Assembly (NCBI GenBank): GCA_018242685.1
Contig: JAFEBM010000027.1
Span: 100,979 to 164,978 of the forward strand
Length of the DNA: 64,000 nucleotides
DNA from: Nitrospira sp.
Lineage (GTDB): Bacteria; Nitrospirota; Nitrospiria; Nitrospirales; Nitrospiraceae
Direction: 5' to 3'
The notes below the pieces were generated by a model, which saw only the letters and a list, made by a program, of their open reading frames with translations, was not told the DNA's origin and searched no databases. The position numbers and the translations under genes are program-made. This document shows positions 27,093 to 36,914 of the stretch, piece by piece (position 1 is the first letter of the stretch; every line of letters begins with the position of its first letter).

Positions 27093-27254
27093 CCTCTTTC
27101 AAGACGCAGGGCGTTTCCACACCCCCATAACTTGCATAGGTCTCGACAGTGACATGCGGAAGAGCCATGAGACGTGCTCTTGTGAAAGTCGATGGGCTGA
27201 GTTTATCATGACGCCCGCAAGGAATTGGAACCTCTTACACATGGAGCACTGTGC

Positions 27255-28691
27255 ATGAAAAGAGATCAGAACAAGCCGACGGCATCGACTCGAATTGAGC
27301 GAGATACCATGGGTGAACTGGCTGTTCCCGCCGAAGCGTACTATGGAGTACAGACCGCACGAGCGATCGAGAATTTTCCGATCAGCTCGCTGCGGATGCC
27401 GCGAGCCATCATCAAAGCCATGGGCATGATCAAGCGGGCTGCGGCCACCGTGAACCACTCTCTTGGTTTGCTGGATAAGAAACTCTCGGAAGCCGTCAAG
27501 CAGGCAGCGGCTGAAGTGGTTGATGGCAGGCTGGATGTCGAGTTTCCTGTCGATGTTTTTCAGACGGGATCCGGCACGTCGACCAATATGAACACGAACG
27601 AGGTCATCTCGAACCGCGCCACGGAGCTGCTCGGTGGGGCGCGTGGCAGCAAGCTGGTGCATCCGAACGACCATGTGAATCTTGGCCAGTCGAGCAACGA
27701 CGTGATTCCGACCGCCATTCACATCGCCGCTTCAGAAATGATGCAGCAACAGTTGTTGCCGGCTCTGACTCGATTGCACAAGGCGTTGAAGGGGAAGGCG
27801 AAGGAGTTCGATCAGGTTGTGAAGATCGGGCGCACGCACCTTCAAGATGCAACGCCGGTTCGGCTGGGCCAAGAATTCGGGGGCTATGCCAGGCAAATCG
27901 AACTCGGCATCCAGCGGGTCAAGTCGGCGCAGGAGGCCTTGAGCGAAATCGCACTAGGTGGAACGGCCGTCGGGACAGGCCTGAACTGCCATCCGAAATT
28001 TTCGACCAAAGTCATGGCGATCATATCCAGGGAAACCGGCTGCTCATTCAAGGAAGCCAAGAATCATTTTGAAGCGCAGTCGGCGCAGGACTCACTGGTT
28101 GAAGCCAGTGGTCACCTACGGACCCTTGCAGTCAGTCTTATGAAGATCGCCAACGATATTCGCTGGCTTGGGTCCGGGCCACGCTGTGGACTCGGCGAGA
28201 TCAATTTGCCCGAGACGCAACCTGGTTCGTCGATCATGCCGGGGAAGGTCAATCCGGTGATTGCCGAGTCCGTCACGATGGTCTGCGCGCAGGTGATCGG
28301 GAACGACGTGGCGGTAACGGTCGGCGGGCAGGCGGCAAATTTCGAGCTCATCGTGATGATGCCGGTCATGGCGTACAATCTGCTCCAATCGATCGAATTG
28401 CTGGCCACTGTTTCCAACAACTTTGCTGCCAAGTGTATCGAGGGGATCAAGGCGAACGAAGAACGTTGTAAGAGCCTCATCGAAGAAAGCCTGGCGATGT
28501 GTACTGCTCTCGCTCCGGAGATCGGCTACGAGGCGGCGGCAAAACTGGCCAAGGAAGCATATAAATCCGGAAAGACAGTGAGGCAGGTCGCCAAAGAACA
28601 AAAGGTATTATCCGACAGACGTCTCTCAGAACTGCTCGATCCATGGCGTATGACTGAACCAGGCGGACCGGTGGGGAGTGCGGGAGGCTAG
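27255..28691 (+). CDS. fumC: Class II fumarate hydratase
   Basis: 478 residues of the fumarase/aspartase superfamily. Conserved blocks: GSGTSTNMNTNEVI, HPNDHVNLGQSSNDV, IGRTHLQDATP (catalytic His region), and the signature GSSIMPGKVNP with the mobile-loop Ser. The combination HPNDHVN and GSGTSTNMN favours fumarase over aspartate ammonia-lyase, although separating the two needs a tree. It interconverts fumarate and malate in the TCA or reductive TCA cycle. An in-frame TTG at 27225 is possible; the ATG at 27255 has a GGAG 8 bases ahead. Confidence 0.88.
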   Translation: MKRDQNKPTASTRIERDTMGELAVPAEAYYGVQTARAIENFPISSLRMPRAIIKAMGMIKRAAATVNHSLGLLDKKLSEAVKQAAAEVVDGRLDVEFPVDVFQTGSGTSTNMNTNEVISNRATELLGGARGSKLVHPNDHVNLGQSSNDVIPTAIHIAASEMMQQQLLPALTRLHKALKGKAKEFDQVVKIGRTHLQDATPVRLGQEFGGYARQIELGIQRVKSAQEALSEIALGGTAVGTGLNCHPKFSTKVMAIISRETGCSFKEAKNHFEAQSAQDSLVEASGHLRTLAVSLMKIANDIRWLGSGPRCGLGEINLPETQPGSSIMPGKVNPVIAESVTMVCAQVIGNDVAVTVGGQAANFELIVMMPVMAYNLLQSIELLATVSNNFAAKCIEGIKANEERCKSLIEESLAMCTALAPEIGYEAAAKLAKEAYKSGKTVRQVAKEQKVLSDRRLSELLDPWRMTEPGGPVGSAGG

Positions 28692-28721
28692 CTGAGGGGA
28701 GCGCTGAACGGTACGCAGGTA

Positions 28722-28749
28722 TTGTCTTACAGCAGTGGGTCTGTATACT
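28722..28749 (+). promoter_or_regulatory. Promoter very close to the NlpC/P60-type gene
   Basis: TTGTCT (28722-28727), 16-base spacer, TATACT (28744-28749). The ATG at 28755 is 6 bases after the -10 box, so the transcript would have almost no leader. It shares GGTATTGTCTTACA with the promoter region at 5238. Confidence 0.45.
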
Positions 28750-28754
28750 AAGGC

Positions 28755-29468
28755 ATGCTGAGTTCGGCTGGCCACAGTCACTCGCTCTTCATCAGCCTTC
28801 CGGTCTTGCTGGTTTCCGGCATGCTTTTCGGGTGTGCCACGACTAGGCCTCAGTCGCTGCAGGATGAGAAGAACGTGATTCCCACTATGGGCACGCGCGG
28901 AGCACATTGTTGCGCCATGGCCAAGGCAGCTCCGCGACAGACGGCGTTGGCGACAACGGCGGTGCGATTTGTCGGACAACCCCGCATTCAGGTTGGTGGC
29001 CGGAGCTATACTCCGGATTGCTCCGGTTTTGTCCGCGGCGTATACGCTTCGCAGCGCGTGGACTTGTACGGTGGGTTGGGGGAGCTTGATGGCGGCAACG
29101 GAGTCGGGCGCATCTTTACCCATGTGGTGGAACACGGCCGGATCCATTACGGCCCCACCGTCCATCCGGGAGACCTGGTTTTCTTTCACAATACCTGGGA
29201 TTTCAATCGGGACGGATTGCCCAACGACCCGCTCACACACGTCGGCGTCGTCGAGAAGGTGGACCGCGATGGGACGGTGGTATTCGTGAGTTCGGTCTCC
29301 GCTGGGATTGAACGGTATCGAATGAATCTCAAGCATCCGGATACACACAAGGCCTCGGATGGACGAATCTTGAACGACTTTTTGCGGCGCAAACACATGG
29401 GAGACGCCCGAGGGACCTATTACCTTGCAGGGCGATTGTTCGCCGCTTTTGGAACGCTTGCTCATTAA
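28755..29468 (+). CDS. NlpC/P60- or CHAP-like cell-wall hydrolase lipoprotein
   Basis: 237 residues. A lipoprotein signal ends in VSGMLFGC (lipobox Cys at about 27). The catalytic domain shows the Cys nucleophile motif PDCSGFVRGVY and the His motif LTHVGVVEKV downstream, with GDLVFFHNTWDFNRDG between; these are the family landmarks of NlpC/P60 and related peptidoglycan amidases/endopeptidases. Expected periplasmic, membrane-anchored. No operon partner; fumarase ends 63 bases upstream. Confidence 0.75.
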   Translation: MLSSAGHSHSLFISLPVLLVSGMLFGCATTRPQSLQDEKNVIPTMGTRGAHCCAMAKAAPRQTALATTAVRFVGQPRIQVGGRSYTPDCSGFVRGVYASQRVDLYGGLGELDGGNGVGRIFTHVVEHGRIHYGPTVHPGDLVFFHNTWDFNRDGLPNDPLTHVGVVEKVDRDGTVVFVSSVSAGIERYRMNLKHPDTHKASDGRILNDFLRRKHMGDARGTYYLAGRLFAAFGTLAH

Positions 29469-29598
29469 CTCGTGTACGATTTCCTGTCATGTCTTCCTGA
29501 GTTCGAACAGCCCCTTTGATCGTTATGGTGTTCCACTCTTCTTACTCTCAGAGAGCGCGGACTGCTGACGCGTTCGGAAACAAAGGCGATCGAGACCG

Positions 29599-32001
29599 AT
29601 GACAACTGAAACGACTCAGATTTCAACAGACGCGGTGCAGCTCAAAATTGTTCCGATCATTGCCAAGGAGCTCGGTGTCGGAGGGGCTCAGGTGAGCGCC
29701 GCCGTGACGCTGCTCGATGGAGGGGCTACGGTCCCATTCATCGCGCGTTATCGTAAAGAGGCCACCGGCAACTTGGACGATACGCAGCTACGCTCACTGG
29801 AAGATCGGCTGCGCTATTTGCGTGAACTGGAGGAGCGGCGTGCCGCCGTTCTGACTTCGATTGAGGAGCAAGGCAAGCTCACAGATGCGTTGCGTGCCGG
29901 CATTGAGGCCGCGACCACCAAGCAAGCCGTCGAAGATCTATACCTGCCTTTCAAACCGAAGCGACGCACGCGTGCGCAGATCGCACGAACGGCGGGACTA
30001 GAACCGTTGGCCGATAGCCTGTTGACTGATCCGATGCTGCATCCTGAGCAAGAAGCGCTTAAGTACATTCGTATCGTGCCGGCTGCCGAAGGGGTGGAGG
30101 CGATCAACGTGCCCGATGCCAAAACTGCACTGGAAGGAGCACGAGATATTCTCATGGAGCGGTTCGCGGAAACGGCCGAGTTGCTGGCCGCATTGCGGGC
30201 TCGGTTGTGGGATCAAGGGGTCTTGACCTCGACGGTGATGAAAGACAAGGAAACGGCCGAAGAGGAGAAGTTCCGTGACTATTATGCTTACGCGGAGTCG
30301 ATCAAGACCATCCCATCGCATCGAGCCCTCGCGTTGTTCCGAGGTCGTACGCTCGGTGTGTTGAAGCTGGAGTTAGGGTTGGGAGAAGCGCTTGAGGCGC
30401 TTGTCCCACATCCCTGCGTCTCGATGATCGCGTCTCATGCCGGCATTGAAGATCGTGGCCGACCAGCGGACAAATGGCTGGCCGGCGTATGCGAATGGAC
30501 ATGGCGTGTCAAACTTCACATGACGCTCAGTACCGAACTATTCGTGCAGTTGCGTGACGCGGCCGAGGCCGAGGCGATCAAGATTTTTGTGCGGAATCTC
30601 CATGAATTGTTGTTGGCGGCGCCGGCTGGGCCAAAGGTCATCCTCGGCTTGGACCCCGGTATTCGCACCGGGTGCAAAGTGGCGGTGGTTGATGCGACGG
30701 GAAAATTACTGGAAACGGAGACGATCTACCCGCATCAGCCTCGCAACGACTGGCAGGGAGCCGTTGAGACGCTGGTGCGTCTGGCCATTCGCCATGGAGT
30801 GGAATTGGTAGCAATCGGAAACGGTACGGCAAGCCGGGAGACGGATAAACTGGCGGGCGAGGTGATTAAACTGGTTGCAATCCAAAGACCTGAACAGAAG
30901 GTTGTGAAAATAGTGATCAGTGAAGCAGGCGCGTCAGTCTATTCGGCGTCCGCCTTTGCCGCTGCAGAGTTCCCCAAATTGGATGTCAGCCTGCGAGGCG
31001 CGGTGTCTATAGCTCGGCGCGTTCAGGATCCGCTGGCCGAGCTGGTGAAGATTGAGCCGAAGGCGATCGGAGTCGGACAATATCAGCATGATGTCGATCA
31101 GCGGGCCTTGGCGCGGTCGCTCGATGCCACGGTCGAAGATTGCGTGAATGCCGTCGGCGTGAACGTCAATACGGCGTCGATGCCGTTGTTGGAACGGGTC
31201 TCGGGTCTCAACAAGGCACTGGCCAGGAATATTGTAGACTATCGGGATGCGAACGGGCCGTTCCCAAATCGTGCTGCGATCCGCAGTGTGCCGCGTCTTG
31301 GTGAAAAAACTTTCGAGCAGGCGGCTGGTTTCCTGCGCATCCCTGACGGCGACAATCCCTTGGATCGGTCCGCCGTGCACCCAGAGGCCTATCCTGTGGT
31401 TGAGCGTATTCTGACGCGGTTGGGAACGGGGATTGCCGAAGTGATGCGACGTCCGGCGGTCTTGAAAGAATTGTCACCGGGTGACTTTACTGATGAACAG
31501 TTTGGTTTACCGACGGTGCGGGACATTTTTACCGAGCTGGAAAAACCGGGCCGAGATCCTCGTCCAGAATTCAAGACGGCGACGTTCCGTGAGGGAGTCG
31601 AGTCCCTGAGTGACTTACAACCCGGCATAGTGTTGGAGGGGGTCGTCACGAATGTGGCGGCGTTCGGCGCCTTCGTTGATATCGGTGTGCATCAGGACGG
31701 GCTCGTGCACGTGTCCGCGCTGGCCAATAAATTTATTAAAAATCCACACGAGGTGGTCAAACCGGGGCAGGTCGTCAGGGTGAAGGTGATCGATGTCGAT
31801 CTGAAGCGTCAGCGCATTGCCCTGACCATGCGGTTGGAGGATGCGGCGAGCCGCCCATCTGGTCAGACACAGCCTGGGGGCCAGCCAGCACGTGACTCGC
31901 GTGGTCGTGGACCGTCGGCATCCGGTCAGGCTGCAGCACGAGCCCCGCAACCGATCGGCGCCATGGCCCTGGCGTTGGCAAAGGCGAGACAGAAGTTATA
32001 G
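29599..32001 (+). CDS. tex: Tex-family transcription accessory / RNA-binding protein
   Basis: 800 residues, near the usual Tex size. Order: helical N-terminal region with [21 protein letters not shown], YqgF/RNase H-like fold ([16 protein letters not shown]), helix-hairpin-helix repeats ([19 protein letters not shown]), and a C-terminal S1 RNA-binding domain ([21 protein letters not shown], about 640-715). The tail is Gln/Pro/Arg-rich. Binds nucleic acids in transcription and possibly toxin expression; essentially cytoplasmic. Confidence 0.95.
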   Translation: MTTETTQISTDAVQLKIVPIIAKELGVGGAQVSAAVTLLDGGATVPFIARYRKEATGNLDDTQLRSLEDRLRYLRELEERRAAVLTSIEEQGKLTDALRAGIEAATTKQAVEDLYLPFKPKRRTRAQIARTAGLEPLADSLLTDPMLHPEQEALKYIRIVPAAEGVEAINVPDAKTALEGARDILMERFAETAELLAALRARLWDQGVLTSTVMKDKETAEEEKFRDYYAYAESIKTIPSHRALALFRGRTLGVLKLELGLGEALEALVPHPCVSMIASHAGIEDRGRPADKWLAGVCEWTWRVKLHMTLSTELFVQLRDAAEAEAIKIFVRNLHELLLAAPAGPKVILGLDPGIRTGCKVAVVDATGKLLETETIYPHQPRNDWQGAVETLVRLAIRHGVELVAIGNGTASRETDKLAGEVIKLVAIQRPEQKVVKIVISEAGASVYSASAFAAAEFPKLDVSLRGAVSIARRVQDPLAELVKIEPKAIGVGQYQHDVDQRALARSLDATVEDCVNAVGVNVNTASMPLLERVSGLNKALARNIVDYRDANGPFPNRAAIRSVPRLGEKTFEQAAGFLRIPDGDNPLDRSAVHPEAYPVVERILTRLGTGIAEVMRRPAVLKELSPGDFTDEQFGLPTVRDIFTELEKPGRDPRPEFKTATFREGVESLSDLQPGIVLEGVVTNVAAFGAFVDIGVHQDGLVHVSALANKFIKNPHEVVKPGQVVRVKVIDVDLKRQRIALTMRLEDAASRPSGQTQPGGQPARDSRGRGPSASGQAAARAPQPIGAMALALAKARQKL

Positions 32002-32118
32002 CGATCAGCCTTCCTCGTACGGCACTCGACTTGCGAGAACAAATAGATTCCCTTCAGCGTTGACGGCAGAAATTCCTTACGCTACAGTAATACCTGACAG
32101 TAGAAGAAAGGAAGTGGT

Positions 32119-32364
32119 ATGATTGTCACGCTGACCAGCAAGGGCCAAACGACCATTCCCAAGCCGATCCGAGACCATCTCGGCCTTCACGCCGGAGACC
32201 AACTCGATTTTGTCATTGAGCCGGATGGGCGTGTGACCCTGCGCCCCGCCACCAGCGATGTGATGGAACTCGCCGGGCTCTTGCGCCAAAAGGGTAAAAG
32301 GGCTCTCTCGCTTGAAGAGATGCAGCGAGGGGTTCTGAAAGGGGCGACCCGACACACTCGATGA
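32119..32364 (+). CDS. AbrB/MazE-type antitoxin
   Basis: 81 residues with a swapped-hairpin AbrB DNA-binding fold (TLTSKGQTTIPKPIRDHLG, then a GDQLDF turn). The C-terminal third is charged and would wrap the toxin. Its stop overlaps the PIN toxin start by 4 bases. It binds and neutralises the toxin and represses its own promoter in known VapBC pairs. Confidence 0.85.
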   Translation: MIVTLTSKGQTTIPKPIRDHLGLHAGDQLDFVIEPDGRVTLRPATSDVMELAGLLRQKGKRALSLEEMQRGVLKGATRHTR

Positions 32365-32756
32365 TCGCGATTGATACGAATGTACTCGTACGCTTCCTCA
32401 CGCAGGACGATCTCGAGCAAACTCGCCGGGTGCAACGGTGTTTTGCGACCGCAAAGGATCAGGACGAATCCCTATTTCTCAATCAGATCGTTCTCTGCGA
32501 GTGTGTCTGGGTGCTCAGCTACAGTTATGGCTTTCCCAAAACCGCTCTTGTCGACGTGTTGGATCGACTCCTCGCCACCAAGCAGTTCGTCATCGAAGAC
32601 AAGCCGTCGGTGTGGGCTGCGGTCGCCGACTACCGCACCTCACAGGCCGATTTTGCGGATTGCCTGATCGGCATCAAGAATCGCAATGCGGGCTGTGAGA
32701 CCACCGTCACGTTGGATCAGGGGACTGCGAAGCTCGCCACTTTTCGTCGGCTGTAG
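32361..32756 (+). CDS. VapC-like PIN-domain ribonuclease toxin
   Basis: 131 residues. PIN-domain acids are visible: Asp in MIAIDTNVLV, Glu in LCECVWVL, Asp in ADFADCLIG and Asp near VTLDQG. Mg-dependent RNase, in the family commonly targeting tRNA or rRNA. Paired with the AbrB-type antitoxin by a 4-base ATGA overlap. Confidence 0.88.
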   Translation: MIAIDTNVLVRFLTQDDLEQTRRVQRCFATAKDQDESLFLNQIVLCECVWVLSYSYGFPKTALVDVLDRLLATKQFVIEDKPSVWAAVADYRTSQADFADCLIGIKNRNAGCETTVTLDQGTAKLATFRRL

Positions 32757-32930
32757 CTTCGATACAGCTTTCTGCACTTCACACTGTTCGGCGTTTAGCT
32801 ACGCGGCTGAAGGATGCCGCGAGTGCTGATTGGTATTGACGCGGTGCCCAGTCCCATATAACGAAAGAGCCACACTCGGAATGTGGTGGAGTAAGCACGA
32901 GAGGGTTGCTCAACGACAGGACCCGTCGAC

Positions 32931-33599
32931 TCACACCGGCCACTTCTCCTCGTTCCACGCCATCTCCCAGAACATCCATTCGTACCGTGAGCTGATGATG
33001 AAGGAGTCTTCCATCCGCTGGAGTGCCTCTTTGCCGGCGGTCTTGGCCCACTGATCGACTTTCTTTCGCATCCAGAGTTGGACTTCGGCAAATTTCGGCG
33101 ACGCGTAGAGCATCAGCCAATCGCGGTAGGGATGATTCTTGGCAGGCGGTCCTTTCCGCAACAGGTGCTGTCCGACGACACAGTAGACCCAGGCGCAAGG
33201 GAGGGTGACGACCGTGATCTCCGCCGCAGTCCCTGAGGCTGCCACGGCCAGCATGTGTCTGGTATAGGCGTAGTTCGTCGGAGCCATCGGCACGGATGTC
33301 ATCTGTTTGGCCGTGAGCGCCCATTTCTTTCCATAGCCCTCATGCAGACTCCGTTCGACGACGATGGTCTCTTCTGCTAGCTTGTTGAACCGCAAGGCTG
33401 ATTCTGAATCGGGAGCCTTCAATGCGGCGGCAGACAGCACACGCGCCAGATCGCCGAGAAACCGCGCGTCCTGCAGGATGTAATATTTGAATTTATGTTC
33501 AGGCAGTGTGCCGTTGCCGAGCGCGACGACGAAGGGATGGCTTAATTGAGCATCCCAGATTGATTGGCCAAGCTTCCGTAGGTGGTTTGCGAATGACAT
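32931..33599 (-). CDS. TenA/THI-4 family protein
   Basis: 222 residues, all-helical TenA fold. Recognised from LSHPFVVALGNGTL, YILQDARFLGDLARVL, and LPCAWVYCVVG, which matches the Cys-containing active segment of TenA (thiaminase II, salvage of thiamine pyrimidine). Some TenA-like proteins have other roles, and no thiamine genes or TPP riboswitch are nearby, so the substrate is uncertain. The ATG at 33599 is chosen over 33656 because GAAAGGG lies just before it. It sits 83 bases downstream of sthA on the same strand. Confidence 0.8.
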   Translation of the reverse strand: MSFANHLRKLGQSIWDAQLSHPFVVALGNGTLPEHKFKYYILQDARFLGDLARVLSAAALKAPDSESALRFNKLAEETIVVERSLHEGYGKKWALTAKQMTSVPMAPTNYAYTRHMLAVAASGTAAEITVVTLPCAWVYCVVGQHLLRKGPPAKNHPYRDWLMLYASPKFAEVQLWMRKKVDQWAKTAGKEALQRMEDSFIISSRYEWMFWEMAWNEEKWPV

Positions 33600-33682
33600 A
33601 ACGCCCTTTCTCGAGGATCTTGGTGACTCGTTCAGGAGAGTGACGGTTTGAAGCACGTGGTGTCTTGAGATGCCTCATGGAT

Positions 33683-35086
33683 TCAAACGTATGGAATCCA
33701 GGGCCTCGGCATCCGATTCATGCCGTCCAGCGCTGCGACTTTATAACATTCCGCCAACGTCGGGTAGTTGAAGACTGTATCGATAAAATAATCGATCTTG
33801 CCATGAAAGGCCATGACGGCTTGGCCGATGTGAATCAGTTCCGTGGCTCCCTCGCCGATGACATGAACACCGAGTAGATGCCTGGTGTGTCGATGAAACA
33901 GTATCTTTAACATGCCGGTTTCATCGCCGATGAGTTGTCCGCGGGCGATTTCTCGGTAGCGGGCGATGCCGACTCCATAAGGCACCTCTGCCTGTCTGAG
34001 CTCTTCCTCGTTCCGACCCACCAAGGAGATTTCTGGAATGGCAAAGATGCCGTAGGGAAGGAGCGACGTGTCGGTCCGGTCAGGATAGCCAAAGGCGTGG
34101 CAGGCGGCGTGACGGCCCTGTTGCATCGACGTGGAAGCGAGGGCTGGAAAGCCGACGACGTCGCCGACCGCATAGACGTGGGGAGTCGCCGTTTGAAAGT
34201 GTTCGTTGACGGTCAGACGACCGCGGCTATCGGGTTGTAAGTCGATTGTTTGAAGATTCAGCGATTGTGTCGCGCCGACTCGCCCGATCGCATACATGAG
34301 CGTCGAAGCTTGAACGGGAGGATTGTGGTGAAGGGACACATGGATGGACTTGTTCCATTCTCTCTTGATCGCGAGGACTTCTTCATCGTGATACAGCGTC
34401 ACTCCCAGGTCTTTCATGCGTTGTTGGAGCACTTCAATGACCTCAGCGTCGACGAACTCCAACAGCCGTGGCCGTTTATCGATGAGCGTGACGGGGATTC
34501 CCAATGCGGCGAGGATCGAAGCATATTCCGTTCCGATCACACCGCCTCCGACGATCACGATGGAGTCGGGAATGCGTTTCAGGGTCAGCAGCCCGTCCGT
34601 ATCGATGATGGTTTTGTCGTCGAACGGAATGTCCGCAGGCCTGGCAGGTTCTGTCCCCACGGCGATCACGATGAAGTCCGCCGTCAGTTCAAGTGCTCCA
34701 TGATCCCCTTGAATGCGCAGGCGATGTGGATCCAGAAAGTCGGCTGAACCGAAAAACATATCGACCTGATTCCGAGCCATCTGATTCTGCACGGTCTGGA
34801 CCTCGTGCTTGATGACGTGGTTCGCGCGGAAGGCAAGGTCTTCGATCGCGACCTTCTTTTTTAGCCGGTACGCTCCCCCGTAGATGTTGCGTTGGCGAAA
34901 TCCGGAGAGATAGAGCACCGCTTCGCGGAGGGATTTGCTCGGGATGGTCCCGGTATTGATGCAGACCCCGCCGACGACCGTCTTTCGCTCGATGATCCCG
35001 ACCTTCTTGTTGAGCTTGGCTGCTTGGATCGCAGCCTTTTGGCCGGCTGGTCCCGTGCCGATGACTAGTAGATCGTAATGGGCCAT
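33683..35086 (-). CDS. sthA: Soluble pyridine nucleotide transhydrogenase
   Basis: 467-residue flavoprotein of the disulfide oxidoreductase family. It has the FAD fold (GTGPAGQKAAIQAA), the NAD(P) fold (VGGGVIGTEYASI) and a C-terminal dimerisation domain. The active-site segment is GGVCINTGTIPSKSL: the first Cys is kept but the second redox Cys is absent, which is the hallmark of Si-specific transhydrogenase rather than lipoamide dehydrogenase. It balances NADH and NADPH pools. Downstream of tpx across a large imperfect hairpin. Confidence 0.88.
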   Translation of the reverse strand: MAHYDLLVIGTGPAGQKAAIQAAKLNKKVGIIERKTVVGGVCINTGTIPSKSLREAVLYLSGFRQRNIYGGAYRLKKKVAIEDLAFRANHVIKHEVQTVQNQMARNQVDMFFGSADFLDPHRLRIQGDHGALELTADFIVIAVGTEPARPADIPFDDKTIIDTDGLLTLKRIPDSIVIVGGGVIGTEYASILAALGIPVTLIDKRPRLLEFVDAEVIEVLQQRMKDLGVTLYHDEEVLAIKREWNKSIHVSLHHNPPVQASTLMYAIGRVGATQSLNLQTIDLQPDSRGRLTVNEHFQTATPHVYAVGDVVGFPALASTSMQQGRHAACHAFGYPDRTDTSLLPYGIFAIPEISLVGRNEEELRQAEVPYGVGIARYREIARGQLIGDETGMLKILFHRHTRHLLGVHVIGEGATELIHIGQAVMAFHGKIDYFIDTVFNYPTLAECYKVAALDGMNRMPRPWIPYV

Positions 35087-35097
35087 TGGTATGGGAG

Positions 35098-35172
35098 AGG
35101 TTCAGGCTGAGGCTAAGGTTGAGGCGGGATCATCCGCGCCGCCCAACCCTTATCCTCACTTAACCATAACCT
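35098..35172. repeat. Large imperfect inverted repeat between tpx and sthA
   Basis: Left arm 35098-35127 (begins AGGTTCAGGCTGAGG) pairs imperfectly with 35139-35172 (ends CATAACCT). The arms are built of degenerate GGTTGAGG-like units. It could end tpx transcription or be a chromosomal interspersed repeat. Confidence 0.5.
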
Positions 35173-35187
35173 GGGCATCGCGCAAGC

Positions 35188-35853
35188 TCAGCTTTCTGTG
35201 ACCAATTGACGAGCAATTTGTAACGCTTTTTCCATGTCCGGAAGTTGAGTGAGTTCCGGGGTAATTTGAAGATAGCGAATGGTGTTTGTCTTATCGACGA
35301 CCATGACCGCTCTCGTCAAAATGTGCGGGCCTTCCAAGAGGAGGCCATGGGTTTTCCCGAATTCAGCCTCTCGGTAGTCGGACAAGAAGGTGACGTTGAC
35401 GATTTTGGCCTCATGGGCAAACCGTTTCTGGGCAAAGGGCGTATCCACACTGACGGTGATGAGTTCCACCACCTTATCGAGGCCTTTATTCCGCTCGCTC
35501 AGAAGATGCGTTTGTTGTTCGCAGACCGGGGTATCGAGCGAGGGGACCACACTGATGACGCGGACTTTTCCCGCGCCTTTAGTCTCCGCGATGTTTACAA
35601 GAGATAAGTCATTCTGCGCCACTTTCACGTCGCGCAGCATGTCGCCGACTTTCACTCCGTTGCCGGCGAGCGCCAGAGGGGTGCCTTTGAATAGGACCTT
35701 GTTGCCTTCCCCGGCGACGGCGCTCCCGTCCGCCACAGGCATATTCTTATAAGAAAAGCCCGCGCCGGTTGAGCCTCCCATCATCTGACATCCGACGAGG
35801 CCAAGCGAAAGGCACAGGGTACCGATGAAACCAGCATAGTGTGTCCGCATCAT
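35188..35853 (-). CDS. tpx: Lipid-anchored thiol peroxidase lacking the resolving cysteine
   Basis: 221 residues. A lipoprotein signal (LCLSLGLVGC, Cys at about 20) precedes a Tpx-type peroxiredoxin. The peroxidatic Cys is in PSLDTPVCEQQT, but the usual resolving Cys after DxPFAQxRF is Ala here (TPFAQKRFA), so the enzyme should work as a 1-Cys peroxidase or use an external thiol. The start at 35853 follows AAAGGAG. Classical Tpx is cytoplasmic or periplasmic soluble; membrane anchoring is unusual. Upstream of sthA on the same strand. Confidence 0.88.
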   Translation of the reverse strand: MMRTHYAGFIGTLCLSLGLVGCQMMGGSTGAGFSYKNMPVADGSAVAGEGNKVLFKGTPLALAGNGVKVGDMLRDVKVAQNDLSLVNIAETKGAGKVRVISVVPSLDTPVCEQQTHLLSERNKGLDKVVELITVSVDTPFAQKRFAHEAKIVNVTFLSDYREAEFGKTHGLLLEGPHILTRAVMVVDKTNTIRYLQITPELTQLPDMEKALQIARQLVTES

Positions 35854-35903
35854 ACGCTCCTTTCCGAAGTTCATGAGTGGGGAATTCCTCTCGATCTATC
35901 CAT

Positions 35904-36914
35904 TCAGGGTGACGGTTGAATATACGCGATCAATGATCGGTTGACCAGGTCCGGACGTTCCCATTGCGGCATATGGCCGGCATCGGGAATTTTGACGAAC
36001 TCAGATCCGCGAATCCGATGGTGCAGTTCTTCACCCACTGCCAAGGGGAACACCTGATCGTAGGTGCCCCAGATGATCATGGTGGGGTGCGTGATGGCGC
36101 TGAGGTGTGGAGCAAAATCGGCTTCCCAAGAGGGGAGGGCGTTCCTCACGGCCATGATGGGTTTGATGATACCGGGACGTCGGCGATTACGGTTGGACCG
36201 CTCAATAACAGCCGGCGTGAGAAGGTTGTGGTCGTGAACAATTTCCTTCAGGACGGAATCAGTGACCAGCCCGCCGAATAGCCAGTTGCCGAAGGAAACC
36301 AGCCAGGAAGGGGCTCGAGATTCCAAGGCTTGCCTGAATGATCGGCTGGTGAGTTTGGCCAGGACATGAGACGGTAACCCGTCGATGAGCACGAGTTTGC
36401 CGACGCGGGTCGGATGGGTCAATGTCATTCCTATGGCCAACCCGGCGCCCATGGAATTGCCGACCAGTGTGGCTTTCTCAATCTGAAGCGCATCCATGAA
36501 TCCGATACAGAAGTCCAACATCTGATCCGGCAGGTACTCAATGTCCGGTTTGTCGGATAATCCGGAACCGAGTAGGTCGAGCGTCAGGGTGCGGAAATGT
36601 TGAGACAAGGCATGTTGCTGATGTTCCCATTGCCACATGGATCCGCCGAAGCCGTGAATCAGGATGACCGGCGGGCCGGTACCGATATCGAGGTACGCGA
36701 TCCGCTGATCATGAACGAGAACGGTGTTGATCGGGATACGTTCTATCGGGCTACGCCCTAACGTTTCAAAATAGGGCGGGATCTGTGAAGGCGTAGCACA
36801 GGCGGTCATGAGGTACGAGACAAGACACAGGATGAGCGGCGCCAGATGCCGGGGACTGCATGGGCGAGAGCGCGAATCGGCGCTGGACCTACTCCAGTTG
36901 AATGACCGTTTCAT
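35904..36914 (-). CDS. Alpha/beta-hydrolase lipoprotein
   Basis: 336 residues. A hydrophobic signal ending in LMTAC (lipobox) precedes an alpha/beta-hydrolase fold: oxyanion segment LIHGFGGSMWQW, nucleophile elbow GNSMGAG (catalytic Ser), acid region WGTYDQVFP, and catalytic His in PDAGHMPQWE. Esterase, lipase or hydrolytic dehalogenase-like activity cannot be told apart. Its first 26 bases overlap the end of the carboxylase subunit gene, suggesting read-through from that operon. Confidence 0.82.
   Translation of the reverse strand: MKRSFNWSRSSADSRSRPCSPRHLAPLILCLVSYLMTACATPSQIPPYFETLGRSPIERIPINTVLVHDQRIAYLDIGTGPPVILIHGFGGSMWQWEHQQHALSQHFRTLTLDLLGSGLSDKPDIEYLPDQMLDFCIGFMDALQIEKATLVGNSMGAGLAIGMTLTHPTRVGKLVLIDGLPSHVLAKLTSRSFRQALESRAPSWLVSFGNWLFGGLVTDSVLKEIVHDHNLLTPAVIERSNRNRRRPGIIKPIMAVRNALPSWEADFAPHLSAITHPTMIIWGTYDQVFPLAVGEELHHRIRGSEFVKIPDAGHMPQWERPDLVNRSLIAYIQPSP

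Noticed and set aside
27255..28691. Aspartate ammonia-lyase
   Set aside because: The HPNDHVN and GSGTSTNMN blocks fit fumarase better, but a phylogenetic tree would settle it.
33600..33682. TPP riboswitch before tenA
   Set aside because: Looked for the conserved thi-box segments in the 83-base leader and did not find them; the leader is too short.
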